From: Eublepharis macularius
Lineage: Eukaryota; Chordata; Lepidosauria; Squamata; Eublepharidae
Direction: 5' to 3'
Assembly: GCF_028583425.1 (NCBI RefSeq)
Contig: NC_072796.1
Location: forward strand, 141,865,464 to 141,929,463
Length of the DNA stretch: 64,000 nucleotides
The position numbers and the translations under genes were made by a program. The notes under the pieces were generated by a model. That model was not told where the DNA came from. It was given only the letters and a program-made list of their open reading frames with translations, and searched no databases. Of the stretch, positions 1 to 11,698 are shown in pieces (position 1 is the first letter of the stretch; each line of letters opens with the position of its first letter).

Positions 1-1140
1 TGCTGGTTTTTAAGACGTGCTCCCAAAATCCCTCCAGTGGCAGCGGGGAGGGGGTTAGAATGGTGACCTCAGGGGACCGCCCTGGGGGTGCTCTTTTGAA
101 AGCTACATGGAGAATCGTCACTGCACGGAAGCAGCCCTGGGGAACTCAAAAGCACTCGCCTTTATTATATGTTTTTCTCCATGTGGTCTTCATAAAGGTG
201 TTGCTTTGCTTATCAATGTGTGGATTTCTTTCTCTAACAAACCAACAGCTCCTTCAGTAAGCCCACTGAGAGCGGTCTTGGAGCGCAGGCTGCCTCAGTG
301 AATTCCGTCGCCCTCTGTGCTCATGCCATACTACTGGCTGCTGTGGATCATATCAGCTACAAATGCAACCACTCTTACGCAGGTCTCTCAGGCAGAGTTT
401 CTGGAAGAGACCACTGCTGGGTGCAGGGTCGGATCCGGTCCCCAAGCCCTTCCATATTTTCTTTCCTTGGCATCCCTGTTTATCCTGCACGGTTCTCATT
501 TTATTCCAGCGAGGCTTGCACCAGAGAAGTCCCAGTAGATTGTGCTCTCTCTCTCCACGCCCCCATCTGACTCCCTCGATATCCCAATTTCACACCACAA
601 TGCTGTCCCCCTTTTTGAGTGTCTCATCTGGCATATGCTGACAAATCCATGGTCCATCAGGCATACAGAACAAGTTAATTAAAAAGCATCACAAACTACT
701 TTCATAATTGAGTTAACAAACCTCTAATATAATTGCTTTCCTCATATGGAGCCTATCAAGTTGCAGGTAATAGGAGCACTTTCCCAGAGCAGAGAATAGC
801 CACCTTTGCCTGCTGAGCCCCAAATTCTGCTCCAAGAGAACTCAGTTTCTTTGCTTTAAAACAAACCTTACGCTGTGTCATTCTGGCTCTCCTTAATTTG
901 CATGTTTTCTAGTTCTTTGCCAGTTCTTTTAAGCATTTCAATAAGGAGCAGCATGGTGGTTGGAGATGCGGGGATCGTGTCTTAGGGAGGGAAGTATGGC
1001 TGAAAGGCGTGGGGGGGGGGGACGTATCTCCACAGTCATGAAGGCTTGAAACTTAAGGAGCAGCCAAATTTCTGCTTCAGTTTCTGTGGCAAGGGAAGCC
1101 ATGTATAAATCAGTCCTTTGCAGTAGCACTTACCCTTTTA
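1..1140. other. Unannotated, probable intron
   Basis: No coding region, tRNA-like promoter or recognisable LINE/SINE end was found here. There is a short poly-G run near 1011-1021. If the terminal exon at 24.7 kb is ZC3H3, this is intron sequence. Confidence 0.4.
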
Positions 1141-1149
1141 CCTCTACCT

Positions 1150-1945
1150 TGACATGGCCAATCTGGCTACCTGGATTTATACCATGGTAACATTGAGACT
1201 AGACTACTGCGGTGCGCTCTACATAGGGCTTCCCTTAAAGTCAACTCAGAGGCTCCAGATGATGCAGAACGCCGCCGCTTGATGGTTTTCAGGAGCTAGG
1301 CGGAGCGCACACATGAGCCCCCCTTCTGCAGTCACTCCACGGGCTACCCATCAATTACCTGGCTCAGTTCCTGGTTTTGGTTACCACTTTCAAAGTCCTT
1401 CATACCTTGGCCCCTCATATCTGCAGGATTACCTCTCTCCCTTTACTCCACCATGTCAGCTACACTCCACAGGAACTTTTGCAGAGATGACCCTGCAAAC
1501 GGGCAAACTCGACCGCTGCCTGAACATGTGCATTCTCTGTGGTCGCCGTACGGATCAGGAGATCTCCCACTGTCTTGGCTTTCCACGAATCATGCAAAAC
1601 TGAATTATTCAGGAGGGTTTTTCACTCAGTTAATAGGGCTCTGCTGTAAGAAATGGCTCTGAGAGATGCTTTGGTAAAGAGCGACTTTATACTACTGGGT
1701 ACTGTCGGTTGATGTAGATATGCTCCTACGGAGTAGTTTCTGTGTTGCTTAATACATCATGTCAGATTACTTATGCTTTCTTTCAGCAATGTTTCATCTC
1801 TGTATTCAGAATTATGCTAGATTCAAATTTCTGCAATCTATACCCTATTGTATTGTTTATTGAATGTCCCATCTGTTGATTGTATTGACTTATACTGTGT
1901 AATCAGCCTTGAGTCTCAGTGCGAAATAACATAGAAATACATTTT
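1150..1945 (+). repeat. L2-like LINE 3' relic
   Basis: The segment 'actagactactgcggtgcgc' and the following text decode to the degraded L2 reverse-transcriptase C-terminal pattern (LDYC.ALY.GLPL), followed by a 3' UTR ending in the squamate tail 'ccttgagtctcagtg'. Stops and frameshifts make it non-functional. The clade name is inferred from pattern recognition; the alternative is another CR1-group LINE. Confidence 0.6.
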
Positions 1946-2069
1946 TAAAATATACTTGGAGATCACGTATGCCGCTCTACTAGCTTGTGGCTTTAAAAGC
2001 CAGGTCAATGCATCCCTAGAGGAGAGGTCCATCACTGATGGTTACATGTTGATGACATGTTTGGAGAGG

Positions 2070-2220
2070 GGCCGTGGCTCAGTGGTAGTTCACCTAGCCT
2101 GGCATGCAGAAGGCCCCAGGTTCAATTCCCCAGTGTGTCCAGTTAAAAGGATCAGGTAATAGGAGAAGTGAAAGACCTCTCTGAGACCCTGGAGAGCCAC
2201 TACAAGTCTGGGTAGACAAT
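2070..2220 (+). repeat. tRNA-derived SINE
   Basis: It begins with a tRNA-like head: an A-box-like 'tggctcagtggtagttc' and a perfect B-box-like 'ggttcaattcc' at about 2130. A body typical of squamate SINEs follows (CCAGTTAAAAGGATCAGG, then CCTCTCTGAGACCCTGGAGAG). It ends against the oligo-T start of the antisense L1 at 2221. These are relics of an RNA polymerase III promoter; current activity is not implied. Confidence 0.75.
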
Positions 2221-3545
2221 TTTTTTTAATTAAGAATTTTATTAAAGCAATTGAAGTAAAGTAAGTGCATAATATAAAAGTTATACAGATTCTAAATTAG
2301 ACAGTAAATTGGAAGTTATACAGTCGTATGCAACCAATAAGTATATAAACAATATAGGTATAATAGCTTTGGGAGTAAAACAAGCAACACATTCAAGTTT
2401 CCTTAAACCTAACTATGTAACATTTCTCCTCCCTCCCTCCCTCCCTCCCTCCCCCTAAGCTTCTGTGTCAATTAGTTTAGCGTAAGTAATCGAAGAAATC
2501 CTTCCATTTTTTCCGGAACTTGGTTATCGGTCTATTTTGTAAGTAGGTAGTCAGTTGCCATTGAAGCATATTCATACATTTTATCTCTCCACTCTGAGAG
2601 ACCAGGGCAGGCATCATTTTTTCATCCACCTGCAAATAATACCCTCGCTGCCGTCACCATATAACGAAAGAGGTCGTCTTGTTCTTTTCTCACATTAGTT
2701 GGTAAGATACTTAAAAGCTTACTTTCTGGATTTAATTCAAATCTGAGTTTGAAGGTCTTTTGCATCTCTTCATGTATTGTTATCCGGTATTTTCTTGCTT
2801 CCTTACAAGTCCACCACATATGGTAAAATGTTGCATCCATATTCTGACATTTCCAACAATGTCCACTATAACCCTTATTAATCCTCGCAATGTCTTTGGG
2901 GGTAATGTACCTGCTAAAGAACATTTCATACCAATTTTCTCTCAATACCTGGCAACCTGTAAATTTTATGTCCTTTGTCCATAAATTTTCCCATATGTCC
3001 AACGGAATAGTTTCCCTAAAATTTTGAATCCATTTTATCATACAAGTTTTAGCTTGCTCTATTTCTGTATGGTATTGCAGTAATATTTTGTAAATCTTCC
3101 CCAAAAGATGCAACAAGTCTCCAGATACTAATAGTTCATACTGTGTTTTTTCTCTCAGCCTGCCACCTTCTTTGAGAATTTGATCCTTAAGTCTTGATAC
3201 TATTTGGTGATAAGTCAACCAAGGAAAGTTTTCGCCATGGGCCTGGATTTCTTGCCAGGTTTTTATGTTTCCTTCTTTGTCTATCAGTGATTCAGATAGC
3301 TGGGTTGATTAATTCTGTTCCTAACTGCTGCATCGTAGTGGGCATTAATGTATCTGTTTCCAATTTAATATATCTGTTGCTTGGATTCATAATCCAGTCT
3401 GTTTTCCAAACTAACGCCACTGCTTGATGATACAATTTGATGTTCGGTGGGTAGAGAATATTGACCTTGAAGGATGATTCAGTACAAGGCAGCGTAATGT
3501 GTTTCATGTGTGTGTTCAAGTTCACGTATTCAGAGGCAGGCAGCA
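2221..3545 (-). repeat. L1 LINE, ORF2 C-terminal relic
   Basis: On the minus strand, 3549-3292 and 3218-2622 encode two frameshifted parts of L1 ORF2: an NIKLYHQAVALVWKTDWI segment, then the C-terminal domain with a Cys/His cluster (CWKCQNMDATFYHMWWTC). A stop at 2622 is followed by about 400 bases of AT-rich 3' UTR, and the oligo-T at 2221-2228 is the antisense of its A tail. The copy is 5' truncated, with no endonuclease or RT core, so it is dead. It is a non-LTR retrotransposon of the host genome. Confidence 0.85.
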
Positions 3546-4139
3546 GCAAAGGATTGCTTCGGCTGTGGTTGGTCTGCGGGCAACAAGGAGGCTAAACTAG
3601 ATGCGTGGTGCACTTTCCACTTTTTGCATCCATCCCCTTTGCCTCCGCCTCTGATTCCTCACTCAAGTTCCGTTTTAATGATCCATTATAGTGATAGTTT
3701 TATTATGATCAGCTTCTAACTGTGATTCAGAGTGTTGAAATCTTGGTTCTGCAACGAAGGAGCAAACAGACGCGGGAGAGTTGGCATTGGCAACGGGTGT
3801 GCTAGCTATTGATACAGCCCATTTCGCAAAGCTTCTTCATTAGCCTTAATACATTTGCTCATGCCATCGTAACAAACTGTTTAGATGCATTGGTCACAAT
3901 CCGATTACGTGGACGTCGGATGAGACACTGTCCTCTGCGATTGCAGTTTGCCTGTGAAAAGAAGGAACAGCGTTATTAATAAGGAACGACTAAGACCGTG
4001 TGAACTTTGGTTGTCGTGGGTTTTCCGGGCTGTATGAACTTACTTGATATATTTACCTCATCTAGTTTATATCTGTATGGGGTGGACTGATGGACGTGAA
4101 ATGACACAATAGATATTTCAGTATATATTGTGTTTAATT
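3546..4139. other. No gene seen
   Basis: No supported gene. A short stretch at about 4010-4035 ('gtcgtgggttttccgggctg') resembles a phrase common in squamate interspersed repeats. The rest is unclassified. Confidence 0.3.
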
Positions 4140-4279
4140 ATCAAGGGTCGCAGCGGGCAGCGGCCTCTGAGGCCACGGCTGTGCTGGCCAGGGCTGGAGG
4201 AACCGGAGCTACATAGGCAAGCAGCCGTCCCACACCTGCCGCCCGCTTCTGCACGCGGAGGCCTCTTCCCAGTCATCAC
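4140..4279 (+). repeat. 140-bp duplicated GC-rich segment, copy A
   Basis: This segment is repeated at 6237-6376 in the same orientation. By eye only two differences exist, both inside the 'acata' versus 'acgca' block. Copy A sits abruptly in AT-rich sequence (flank 'gtgtttaatta') and stops after 'agtcatcac'. It matches none of the LINE, SINE or foldback families seen elsewhere. No target-site duplication or coding frame is convincing. Confidence 0.9.
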
Positions 4280-5440
4280 TTGAGCACTTGCACTTTGTTT
4301 TATTGAGTGGCCAGCCTGATAGTGCTAGAAGGCGGGGGGGGGGGCCTTGCGAAGCAGTGCCGTCCCGCTCACCCCCAGCAAACACTGAATGTGTGGCTGG
4401 GTTCCCAATGAGCTCTCGTTCGCAATTCCAGCCGTGGCTTCCTGTCCTCCGGGAAGATCTTTGAAAATGTGCTTTCTGATCTCCTCATTTGTGTGCCTCT
4501 AATTGTGTCTGCCAGTCCGCCCCCCCCTCCCCGTTTGCTTGCTTCATATTGATTTGCAGGCAGCTTCAGATCTGCCAAGACTCTTTTCTTTGGTGATCCT
4601 CACTTACTGCGGATTAAATGTGGCTCCTTCCTCATGTATTGTTGAGTACTTACCGATACATGCGCACGCGCGCGCACACACGCACACACACAAAACATCC
4701 AGTGAGAGGGCATTAAAATCTCACTTGAGATATCTGGAAATCCTTCTTGTTCCAGTGGTTGCATCTGACTGCCGCGCTTTACCGTCCAGCTGCACTAATT
4801 ATTTAGCATTGCTGTGCTGGAACAGAAAAAGTTGCATTGGATCGTCAGCTCTCTCTGCCCCCAGCCCTGAGTTCGTGGACTGTGGGCACTGGGCTTTGGC
4901 ACCAGAATGTGGCCAAGCCTTGACCTCTTTTCAGCTGGCCCCACCCCAGAGCAAGGCTGTGCTGCTGAGAGCCCCACAAGCTCTGGCACCCCCTTTCAGC
5001 TAAGAGGCTCTGGAACAGTTTCTGGAAGCACTAGGAGGCTCCACAAGGAGGACCCTGGTAGGAGGAGCAGTCCGCACACAGCTACTTTTTTTAAAGTGCA
5101 GAAATGCCGAAGGCCAACTTGGACTGCAGAACCTCCATCATAATCCAAGATGTGGGCGTGAGAAGTGCATGCGCACACACATGCACGAGGAGTGTGCCTG
5201 TTTATGTTAAATTCCCACACTTGCTAGTGCATCCGCTGCATATAGTCAAAACAAACATTTTATTACAAAGAGCTTTTTTGTGTATTTTTTCACTGCTGTC
5301 CTGTACAACAGGACACCGATGGCTAAGAGACTTGTTCAGGGCCACCTCAGAGGTAACACTAGGGGTGCAGTATCTTTTCACCTCTAGCTGTGTGGCCAAG
5401 GGAAGTATCCAGGCCTGTTCTGGGGGGCCTGTTCTGTCAA
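4280..5440. other. No gene seen; CA/CG-rich patch
   Basis: No supported gene. A CA/CG-rich dinucleotide stretch lies at about 4662-4694. Short open frames here lack coding features. Confidence 0.35.
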
Positions 5441-5444
5441 TGAT

Positions 5445-5655
5445 CCAGAGGAGTCGGCCGTGTTAGTCTGCAGTTGCAAAACAGTAAAGAGTCCAATAGC
5501 ACCTTTAAGACTAACCAGCTTCATTGTAGCGTAAGCTTTTGAGAACCACAGCTCTCTCTGCATGCGTCTGACAAAGAGTGCTGTACTTCTCAAAAGCTTA
5601 AGCTACAATAAAGTTGGTTAGCCTTAAAGATGCTACTGGACTCTTTACTGTTCTG
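5445..5655. repeat. PLE-type foldback repeat
   Basis: The leader 'ccgtgttagtctgcagttgc' is followed by the arm (AGTCCAATAGCACCTTTAAGACTAACC...GTAGCGTAAGC), the loop region near 5562-5580, and the inverse arm ending 'atgctactggactctttac'. Both arms are diverged. The right arm has AAAA where other copies have the hammerhead-like GAAA. Confidence 0.8.
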
Positions 5656-6236
5656 TCAGTGGCACTTTAGGCATCCAAGGAAATGCACTCGCCAGTGAGC
5701 CACGCAAGGTTCGGTAGCCTAGGACCCCCTCAAAGAGGCAGGCTCACTGGCCGTGCTGAGCAGGAGCCAGAGGTCCACACTAGAGCGAGGCAGAGGGTCT
5801 GGTCAGCTGACGAGGCAGAAGGGAAGGCCCAGAGCAGCGAGTGGCAGCAAGAAGGCCCAGTGGAGCAAGCTTTCATCCAGAAATTTCCCACAGGGCTTCG
5901 AGCCAGTGAGAAAACAGTGCAAGTACAGCTCTGAGATGAGAAATGAAGCTTGCCTTTTGCTTTTTGATGAGCCCTGAGAGACCCACGGGGCCTCTTCATG
6001 TTGGCTTATGTCATGCGGGATAAGGACGGCTCATAAGAGGGCTCTAAAATGGTGAAAGTGGGAGAAGCAGCATGCGGGGGGGGGAATCGAGGCTTTGCAT
6101 CAGTCCCCCCCCAGCTTGAGTGCTTCTGCCCATCTCCTTTCCGTTGTCTTGGGCGGCTGCCAGTGCTGTGGTCTTGGCTGTCTGATGGTAAGCTGGAGCC
6201 CCAGAACACCAAGGAGTGACAAGCGCATGGGGGTGC
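5656..6236. other. No gene seen
   Basis: GC-moderate sequence with no supported gene or repeat boundary. A poly-G run lies near 6077-6085. Confidence 0.3.
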
Positions 6237-6376
6237 ATCAAGGGTCGCAGCGGGCAGCGGCCTCTGAGGCCACGGCTGTGCTGGCCAGGGCTGGAGGAAC
6301 CGGAGCTACGCAGGCAAGCAGCCGTCCCACACCTGCCGCCCGCTTCTGCACGCGGAGGCCTCTTCCCAGTCATCAC
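6237..6376 (+). repeat. 140-bp duplicated GC-rich segment, copy B
   Basis: Second copy of the segment at 4140-4279, same strand, about 2.1 kb downstream, 138 of 140 bases identical by eye. Copy B has a CpG where copy A has CA, consistent with copy A having lost it by deamination. Its flanks are more GC-rich and compositionally similar to it, so B may be the source. Confidence 0.9.
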
Positions 6377-6990
6377 GCATAACTCCTGCACACTTCATGT
6401 TTGGCTGCACTCTGTCAGATAACAGGGAGCCCATCTGCCGGGTTTTATGGTCAGTGAGTCGCGAAACGGAACCATTGTGTTTGTGAACGAGTTGACAAGT
6501 TGGATGGAGAGGCCGCAAAGCAAACGCCGGCCTCACAGGAGATGTGTGCATGTCACCTCCTCCCACACACACACACAAATAACTCTCAAAATGTTTTTAG
6601 GATTTCATCACCCTGCCCGCCGGATTACCCTCTGTGGTCCCTGTCGCCGCCACAAAGGCGGGAGCCGTGCCTCAGACAATGGGCCGTGCCCTGTGGCGGG
6701 CTCAGGCATCCGGAGGCGTGGGTCAGGGCGAGGTCGGGGCATCCATGCCGTCTTTGGGCTGAGCTGCAACTTCCACAATGTGCCCTGTCAGCAGCATTTG
6801 GCCAGAGCCGATGTTCTCATGAATGCAGGTCAGCAGCTGGAAGGTTCATTGCATGCAGGGAGAGGGGGCTTGGGTCTCCTCGGGAGGGACAGCATGCGGC
6901 GCTAGAGCAAGCAGCCACAGGGCCACCAAGGTGAACCAGAGAACGCAGGTAGCTGTGTTGGTCCCAAAACAAAAGCCGTGTGGTATCTTT
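6377..6990. other. GC-rich non-repetitive stretch
   Basis: No gene supported. 6600-6830 is GC-rich and CpG-containing, lacks repeat signatures, and includes a SOX-like ACAATGG at about 6677. Intronic regulatory DNA is possible but unproven. Confidence 0.25.
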
Positions 6991-6994
6991 TGTT

Positions 6995-7205
6995 GTGGGG
7001 AATGCCCTCAAGTCATAGCTGACTTATGGCGACCCCTGGCTGGGTTTTCAGGGCAGGAGACTCACAGAGGTGGTTTGCCATTGCCTGCCTCTGCAACCCT
7101 GGTCTTCCTTGGAGGTCTCCCATCCAATTACTGACCAAGGGCAACCCTGCTTAGCTTCTGAGATCTGACAAGATTGAAGCTCACCTGGGCCATCCAGGTC
7201 AGGGC
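6995..7205 (-). repeat. 5S rRNA-derived SINE
   Basis: Read on the minus strand, 7190-7100 matches the 5S rRNA internal region: a degraded GATCTCGTCTGATCTC, AGCTAAGCAGGGT, then GGATGGGAGACC, which is the 5S box C area. The tail at 7000-7100 is the conserved SINE body (TTATGGCGACCCC and GGTGGTTTGCCATTGCC, as seen on +). It is a dispersed retroposon, not a functional 5S gene. Confidence 0.85.
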
Positions 7206-7515
7206 ACATCTTTTGTAAGAACCAAACAAATCAACACAAAATAGATTGCAAGGTTTTGAGCTCTCCAGAACTGTTTGGCTGGCTGGATGTTAGAAAAGAT
7301 AAGAGGGAAATATTTCAGGCTTGGCTCTTAAGATCTCCTGTGTAGAAAGGCAGATAGAATTGAAGAAATTCTTTGATTTATGTAAGCCAGTTTTGTAAGA
7401 TTGGGACTGCTGCCAGGCGGCACCTTTGACCTCCTGGGAAGGAGGAATGGCAGCCTCCAAAGATTGAGCCCCCAGTTGCTCAGTCACCGGCATCAAACCG
7501 AAGACTCAGGCCCCT
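7206..7515. other. No gene seen
   Basis: Short unclassified stretch between a SINE and a microsatellite. Confidence 0.3.
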
Positions 7516-7632
7516 GTTTGTTTGTTTGTTTGTTTGTTTGTTTGTTTGTTTGTTTGTTTGTTTGTTTGTTTGTTTGTTTGTTTGTTTGTTTGTTTGTTTG
7601 TTTGTTTGTTTGTTTGTTTGTTTGTTTGTTTG
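7516..7632 (+). repeat. (GTTT)n microsatellite
   Basis: About 29 uninterrupted GTTT units. It directly abuts the antisense LINE 3' end 'gtagtccgcctttctcactg', so it is an expanded retroposon tail (CAAA on the minus strand). Confidence 0.97.
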
Positions 7633-7720
7633 TAGTCCGCCTTTCTCACTGAGAACCAAGGCGAATTACACAATGTAAGTGAATACAATATAAACATAAA
7701 GGCTGGGAGCAAATGGGAGT
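7633..7720 (-). repeat. L2-like LINE 3' end
   Basis: 'gtagtccgcctttctcactg' plus 'aggcgaattacacaatg' is the antisense of the CCTTGAGTCTCAGTGAGAAAGGCGG tail seen, degraded, at 1912-1925. The microsatellite to the left is its tail. Confidence 0.65.
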
Positions 7721-9300
7721 TGGTGGAAACCAAACTAGGTGGTAAACAGGAGACTTGCCCAGTAAAGTATACCAAGAAGCTAATGAGAGTCTCACCAGAT
7801 TTTATAGCTGCTACTCCTGAACTCTCGCTGCACTCGGAATCCCCTCTCTGTCCCAGGAAGGGAAGCTGAGCCCTTGAGCAAAGCCCCCGAGGGAACACAT
7901 TCCAGAAAAGGTTCCAGAGGGACAACCACACCAGTCTCTGGCAGCAAAAGCAAACAGGAGTCCTGCAGCACCTTACGCTGGGGAACTTCCTCGGGGGGGG
8001 GGGGGTCTCTTGCGCTCGCTTTTGATGTATTTTTCTTTAGGACTCCATTCCTCTTGGGACTTACCAGTGCCTGCCTTTGAAAACATTTTATTTATTTATT
8101 TAGAATGTTTTTATTTTATTTTTTTCATTTTTTTCATTTTTTTAAAAAACCAACCAAACAAACAAACAAAAACAGTGTACAGAAGTAAAATAGAACAACA
8201 ACAAAGTCTTAGTGAACTATATACAATTATATGCATAGTTGTGAAATTTGTGAAATGCTTTAGTTTTTATACAGGAATAAGGAAATTAGATAATAAACGT
8301 CATGCCAATATAGTTAAAACAAAGACAACTAGCATTTTTTTTTTCAATTGTTTGATAGTCGTTGCTTCAAATCTGAGTAACAAAAAGTAAATGCTTAGGT
8401 GGAGAGTGATTTGTATTGGAAATGAGTTCAATGAACGGTAACCCTTTTGCAATAAAATCAGTTTCTTTCAAATAGTGTTCACAGAATGTTTTTACGACAC
8501 CTCTCCTGGAACCTGCCCATGGTGGCTTACAAAATAAAAATAACAAAAACAAAATGTGAAAAGATATTAATTAAAACCCAGCATTATAAAAAGCCCCAGC
8601 CCAGCAGAAACACAGCAGATCATAAAAGCAAACCACAGACTGCTTAAAAAGAACAGTTTCCAGCCTAAAATAGTGTTGATTAACAGATCCACAGGCGATG
8701 TAATACATTTGGACAAGCACTTAGCAACTAGAGCTAAGGAAGAGTTTGTTTTTTTTAAAGTAATACTTAATGCATCATACTTTGGTGGTGCTTTCAAGTG
8801 TTCCAAAGGCTTGGCATACACCAGCCCTATAAGGTAGGCCCGAACTGGGACTGAAGCTATGAGGGCATGACTTGCCTTAGGCTGCTCCCAGTGGGCCTCT
8901 GTCCTGGAAGGCAAGCAGGGGTGGAGGAAGGGGATTTCTTGTTCATAGGCCAGACTCTTTGACAGTACATGGCACAAGCTCTCTAGTATTCCCTCTCCAC
9001 AATCTTTTTAAAAGTGTCTGTACGGGCAATAATTTAAAGTTGCAAATGCGTGTTTATATTATCTGCCCTGAGTCCATGTGACTAGGAATGGATTATTGTA
9101 AATCTAATTAAATAAAATTAGGAAACTCCCCCCCCCCCCAAAAATACCAGGCAAGATAAACTATGACGTTAAGGGTTGGAGGAGCTAAATTGATTGTGAC
9201 TTTTACTTGTGAGCAGTGTAGAGACTTGTGCAGGGGGGGGGGCTATTTTTCATGTGCAGATCTGCTGGGGCGGGGTCTTTAAATCTGGCTAAGCCAGGTC
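7721..9300. other. AT-rich, unclassified retroposon-like debris
   Basis: 8080-8570 is A/T-rich with A-stretches, and 8510-8690 ('tggtggcttacaaaataaaa') resembles an antisense LINE 3' end. No coding region is supported. Poly-G and poly-C runs lie near 7993, 9128 and 9231. Confidence 0.35.
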
Positions 9301-10190
9301 CTTAGCAGGAGGGGGCATAGTTTGGATTGCTGGCTTTGATTTGGGAATACAAAGGACAGGTTAGGACTTGACTCTGCTCTTCTCTTTTGGGGGCTGCATT
9401 TGAACGCCTCGGATCCAAAGCGTCGCTTTCCATTTGAAGACATTCCTTGGTCCTGAGCCCTTGCTTTGGCCTGTCAGAGAGTTTTAATGCATGCCTTGTA
9501 TGAAAAGAAAACTCCACTAGATATGTCTAAAGAGAGCCGTTTATTGAACAGATGGAAAAAACACAGCCACTTGGCAGGTAGTTTTAAACCATCACACACA
9601 CGCTTTGGGATTGTGCTACCAGAGTGCCACTCTATCTCAAGCAGCTTCCTTGCCCAGTTTAAACCAGGCTCCGTGCATGTTGAAGCCCCCCCCCGCCCCA
9701 TGAGTGAGCTTTTGCCTTTAAATCAAGCCCCAGCCAAACAGTCCTCTACGTTTTCATCCAGCGTCCGAGCGCGCCCTGGAAGTGCCGGTTCTTTCTCGAG
9801 CTCAGCAAAAGCAGCTGCGCTTTCTGCCACACTGACTCCTCTCCTGCCTTCCCAGCCGCCTTCTTCTCGCCCGAAGCTGTTCAATCATCATAATGAAAAA
9901 GGGGCTTCTTTGCAAAAGCTCTGCTAACTAGAAATTATATACCTGGTTCCGAGAAGATGGATCGTGCCACTCCTGAAATACGGAGGGGAGGCAGGGAAAA
10001 AAGGGAGCAGTTGCTAAGTGTGTGGCAAGATTGATCACACAATTTGAACGGAGTACCAGTGACAACATTAAAAAAGTGTGTGTGTGTGAGAGAGAGAGAG
10101 AGAGCTGATCAGAGCAGGAGGGGGCATGGTTTGGTTTGCTGCGTCTCCGGGGCCTTCATGGCTGCAAGGCAAAGAGGACGGGCCAGGGGT
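9301..10190. other. Non-repetitive stretch, no gene
   Basis: No repeat signature was seen apart from a GT/GA dinucleotide patch at 10075-10104. 9880-9960 is AT-rich unique-looking sequence (aatcatcataatgaaaaagg), a weak candidate conserved element. Confidence 0.25.
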
Positions 10191-10194
10191 GGCG

Positions 10195-10510
10195 TTCTTC
10201 CCTCTTGTTCAGCTCAGAGCCAGATATTTATTGGCTCCCCAGAAATGAATCCCCGACCTGCAAAACTCTTTGATAAACGACAGCAACCCTTGAAGCTTGC
10301 GCATTCAACCGTCGCCACGGTTTTGCTCTCAGGATGTTCTTTATTCCCTGTCCTCAAGTGTAATAGATTGTCGCACTTCAAAATGATTACTCATTCAGAT
10401 TTTTTTTTTGCATATCCTTTATTGATTCTGAAATCATTAATACAAGCCGGGCTCCTTCTTTGGAGGTGGAATATTTTCCTAGCAACCTTTTGATTATTCA
10501 GGGAGCAATG
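10195..10510. promoter_or_regulatory. Candidate conserved noncoding element
   Basis: Unique-looking AT-rich sequence containing homeodomain/ONECUT-style words (TTTATTGATTCTG, AATCATTAAT, TTGATTATT) and no stop-free frame of note. It lies inside the presumed ZC3H3 intron, about 46 kb from the MAFA start. Purely a compositional guess without alignment. Confidence 0.25.
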
Positions 10511-10599
10511 AGGAAGGCTTGTGGGTAAGGGATTTGGGATGAAATCATGTCCCGCCTTGGCTGCAGATACATTGTCAGTGAAATCTGATGATGGATAGG

Positions 10600-10870
10600 G
10601 TCAGGACAGGCAAAAAGAAGCACTAAGTTGTGGAACTCACTGCCACAAGGTATGCCGATGACCACTAACTTAGATGGCTTTGAGGCAAATTAATGGAGGA
10701 TGGACTATTGACGATTAAAAGGAATCATCATGTTCAGAGGTAGCAAACTGCAGAATGCCAGTTATTGGGAGGCAAGAAGAGGGAGGTTTTGGTCTTTGTT
10801 GGCTGTTATGGGAAACAGGAAGCTGTAACCAGATACGCTTTGGTCCAGTTCCACGGGGCTCTTCTGATGT
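10600..10870 (+). repeat. CR1-like LINE 3' end
   Basis: 'gtggaactcactgccacaag' and the later 'tatgggaaacaggaagctg ... ggctcttctgatg' match the 3' region of CR1 subfamilies (PRT.VNSLPQ segment, then 3' UTR). It is truncated and frameshifted. Confidence 0.7.
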
Positions 10871-11159
10871 GGCCCTGAGCAAGTCGCCATCTGAGCCTTA
10901 GTTCCCCCTCAGTGAGTTCCTAACTATGGTACAACATGGCCTGTAAATACTACTGTGCTAAGAAGTACCCTAAATATTGATAAAATGTGGAATAATCCAG
11001 ACCTGCCTCACAGTCTGTGAAGACAAAAAATAAAGGTGGTAACAAATTCAGTTTGTTTCGGCATAGTACCGAAATGATTTCAAATTCAGGATAAAGCATC
11101 TTGAGCCATTATGCGCGTCAGATATTTAGATAAAGTGACGTGTTTGCAGAGTTTTGGTG

Positions 11160-11520
11160 TACTTCTCAAAAACAATGCCTTTTATGGGGATGGGATGCAG
11201 CAGAGATTCAGAGAACAGTGGGAAGTGCTCCATGAGTCTTGGTTGTTAAGAAGCAGCACCTTTTCTGTGTTGGCTTGTGGGTGTTGGAATTTGTTTCCTT
11301 TCTTCCTTTTCAGAGACAGGAAAAACCTGGCTATTCCACCAAGCATAGATGGGTATTCTTCATTGCTGCCGTTCTTTCATTCTCGTCAGCTTTTAGATAT
11401 TAGGCTTTTTCAAAAAAAACATTGTGAAGTTTCGGTATTTTATTGATTTCTGCTTTTGCATGTGAACTGCTTTGAGCCTATTCCTGCTTAATATAGCACA
11501 TAAATATTACAACTATTATT
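11160..11520 (+). repeat. LINE 3' relic, L2-like
   Basis: It contains the usual 3' order: a GGCTTTTTCA stretch, TATTTTATTGATTTCTG, then 'actgctttgagcctattcc' and an AT-rich tail, as in L2-group elements. No intact frame remains. Confidence 0.5.
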
Positions 11521-11698
11521 TGTGGTGTGTAGCTTTGTCTTTAATGGGAAACACACGTACAACCTCTGAGGAATGTCCAGCTGGTTTTGAAACGGGTTCA
11601 GAAGCTGGTTTTGATGCCATCTGGATGAGATGGGGTAAGATTCAGGGTGGACAACGACCACATTTTCTCTGCAGGCTTACCTTGATGACCATTTGGCA

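Noticed and set aside
2073..2150. tRNA gene
   Set aside because: A and B boxes are present but no acceptor/anticodon cloverleaf is preserved, and the SINE body follows.
7100..7190. 5S rRNA gene
   Set aside because: Only part of the 5S sequence is present, diverged and fused to a SINE body; a second dispersed copy exists.
7506..7931. TNKQ-repeat protein frame on the minus strand
   Set aside because: Translation of the GTTT microsatellite.
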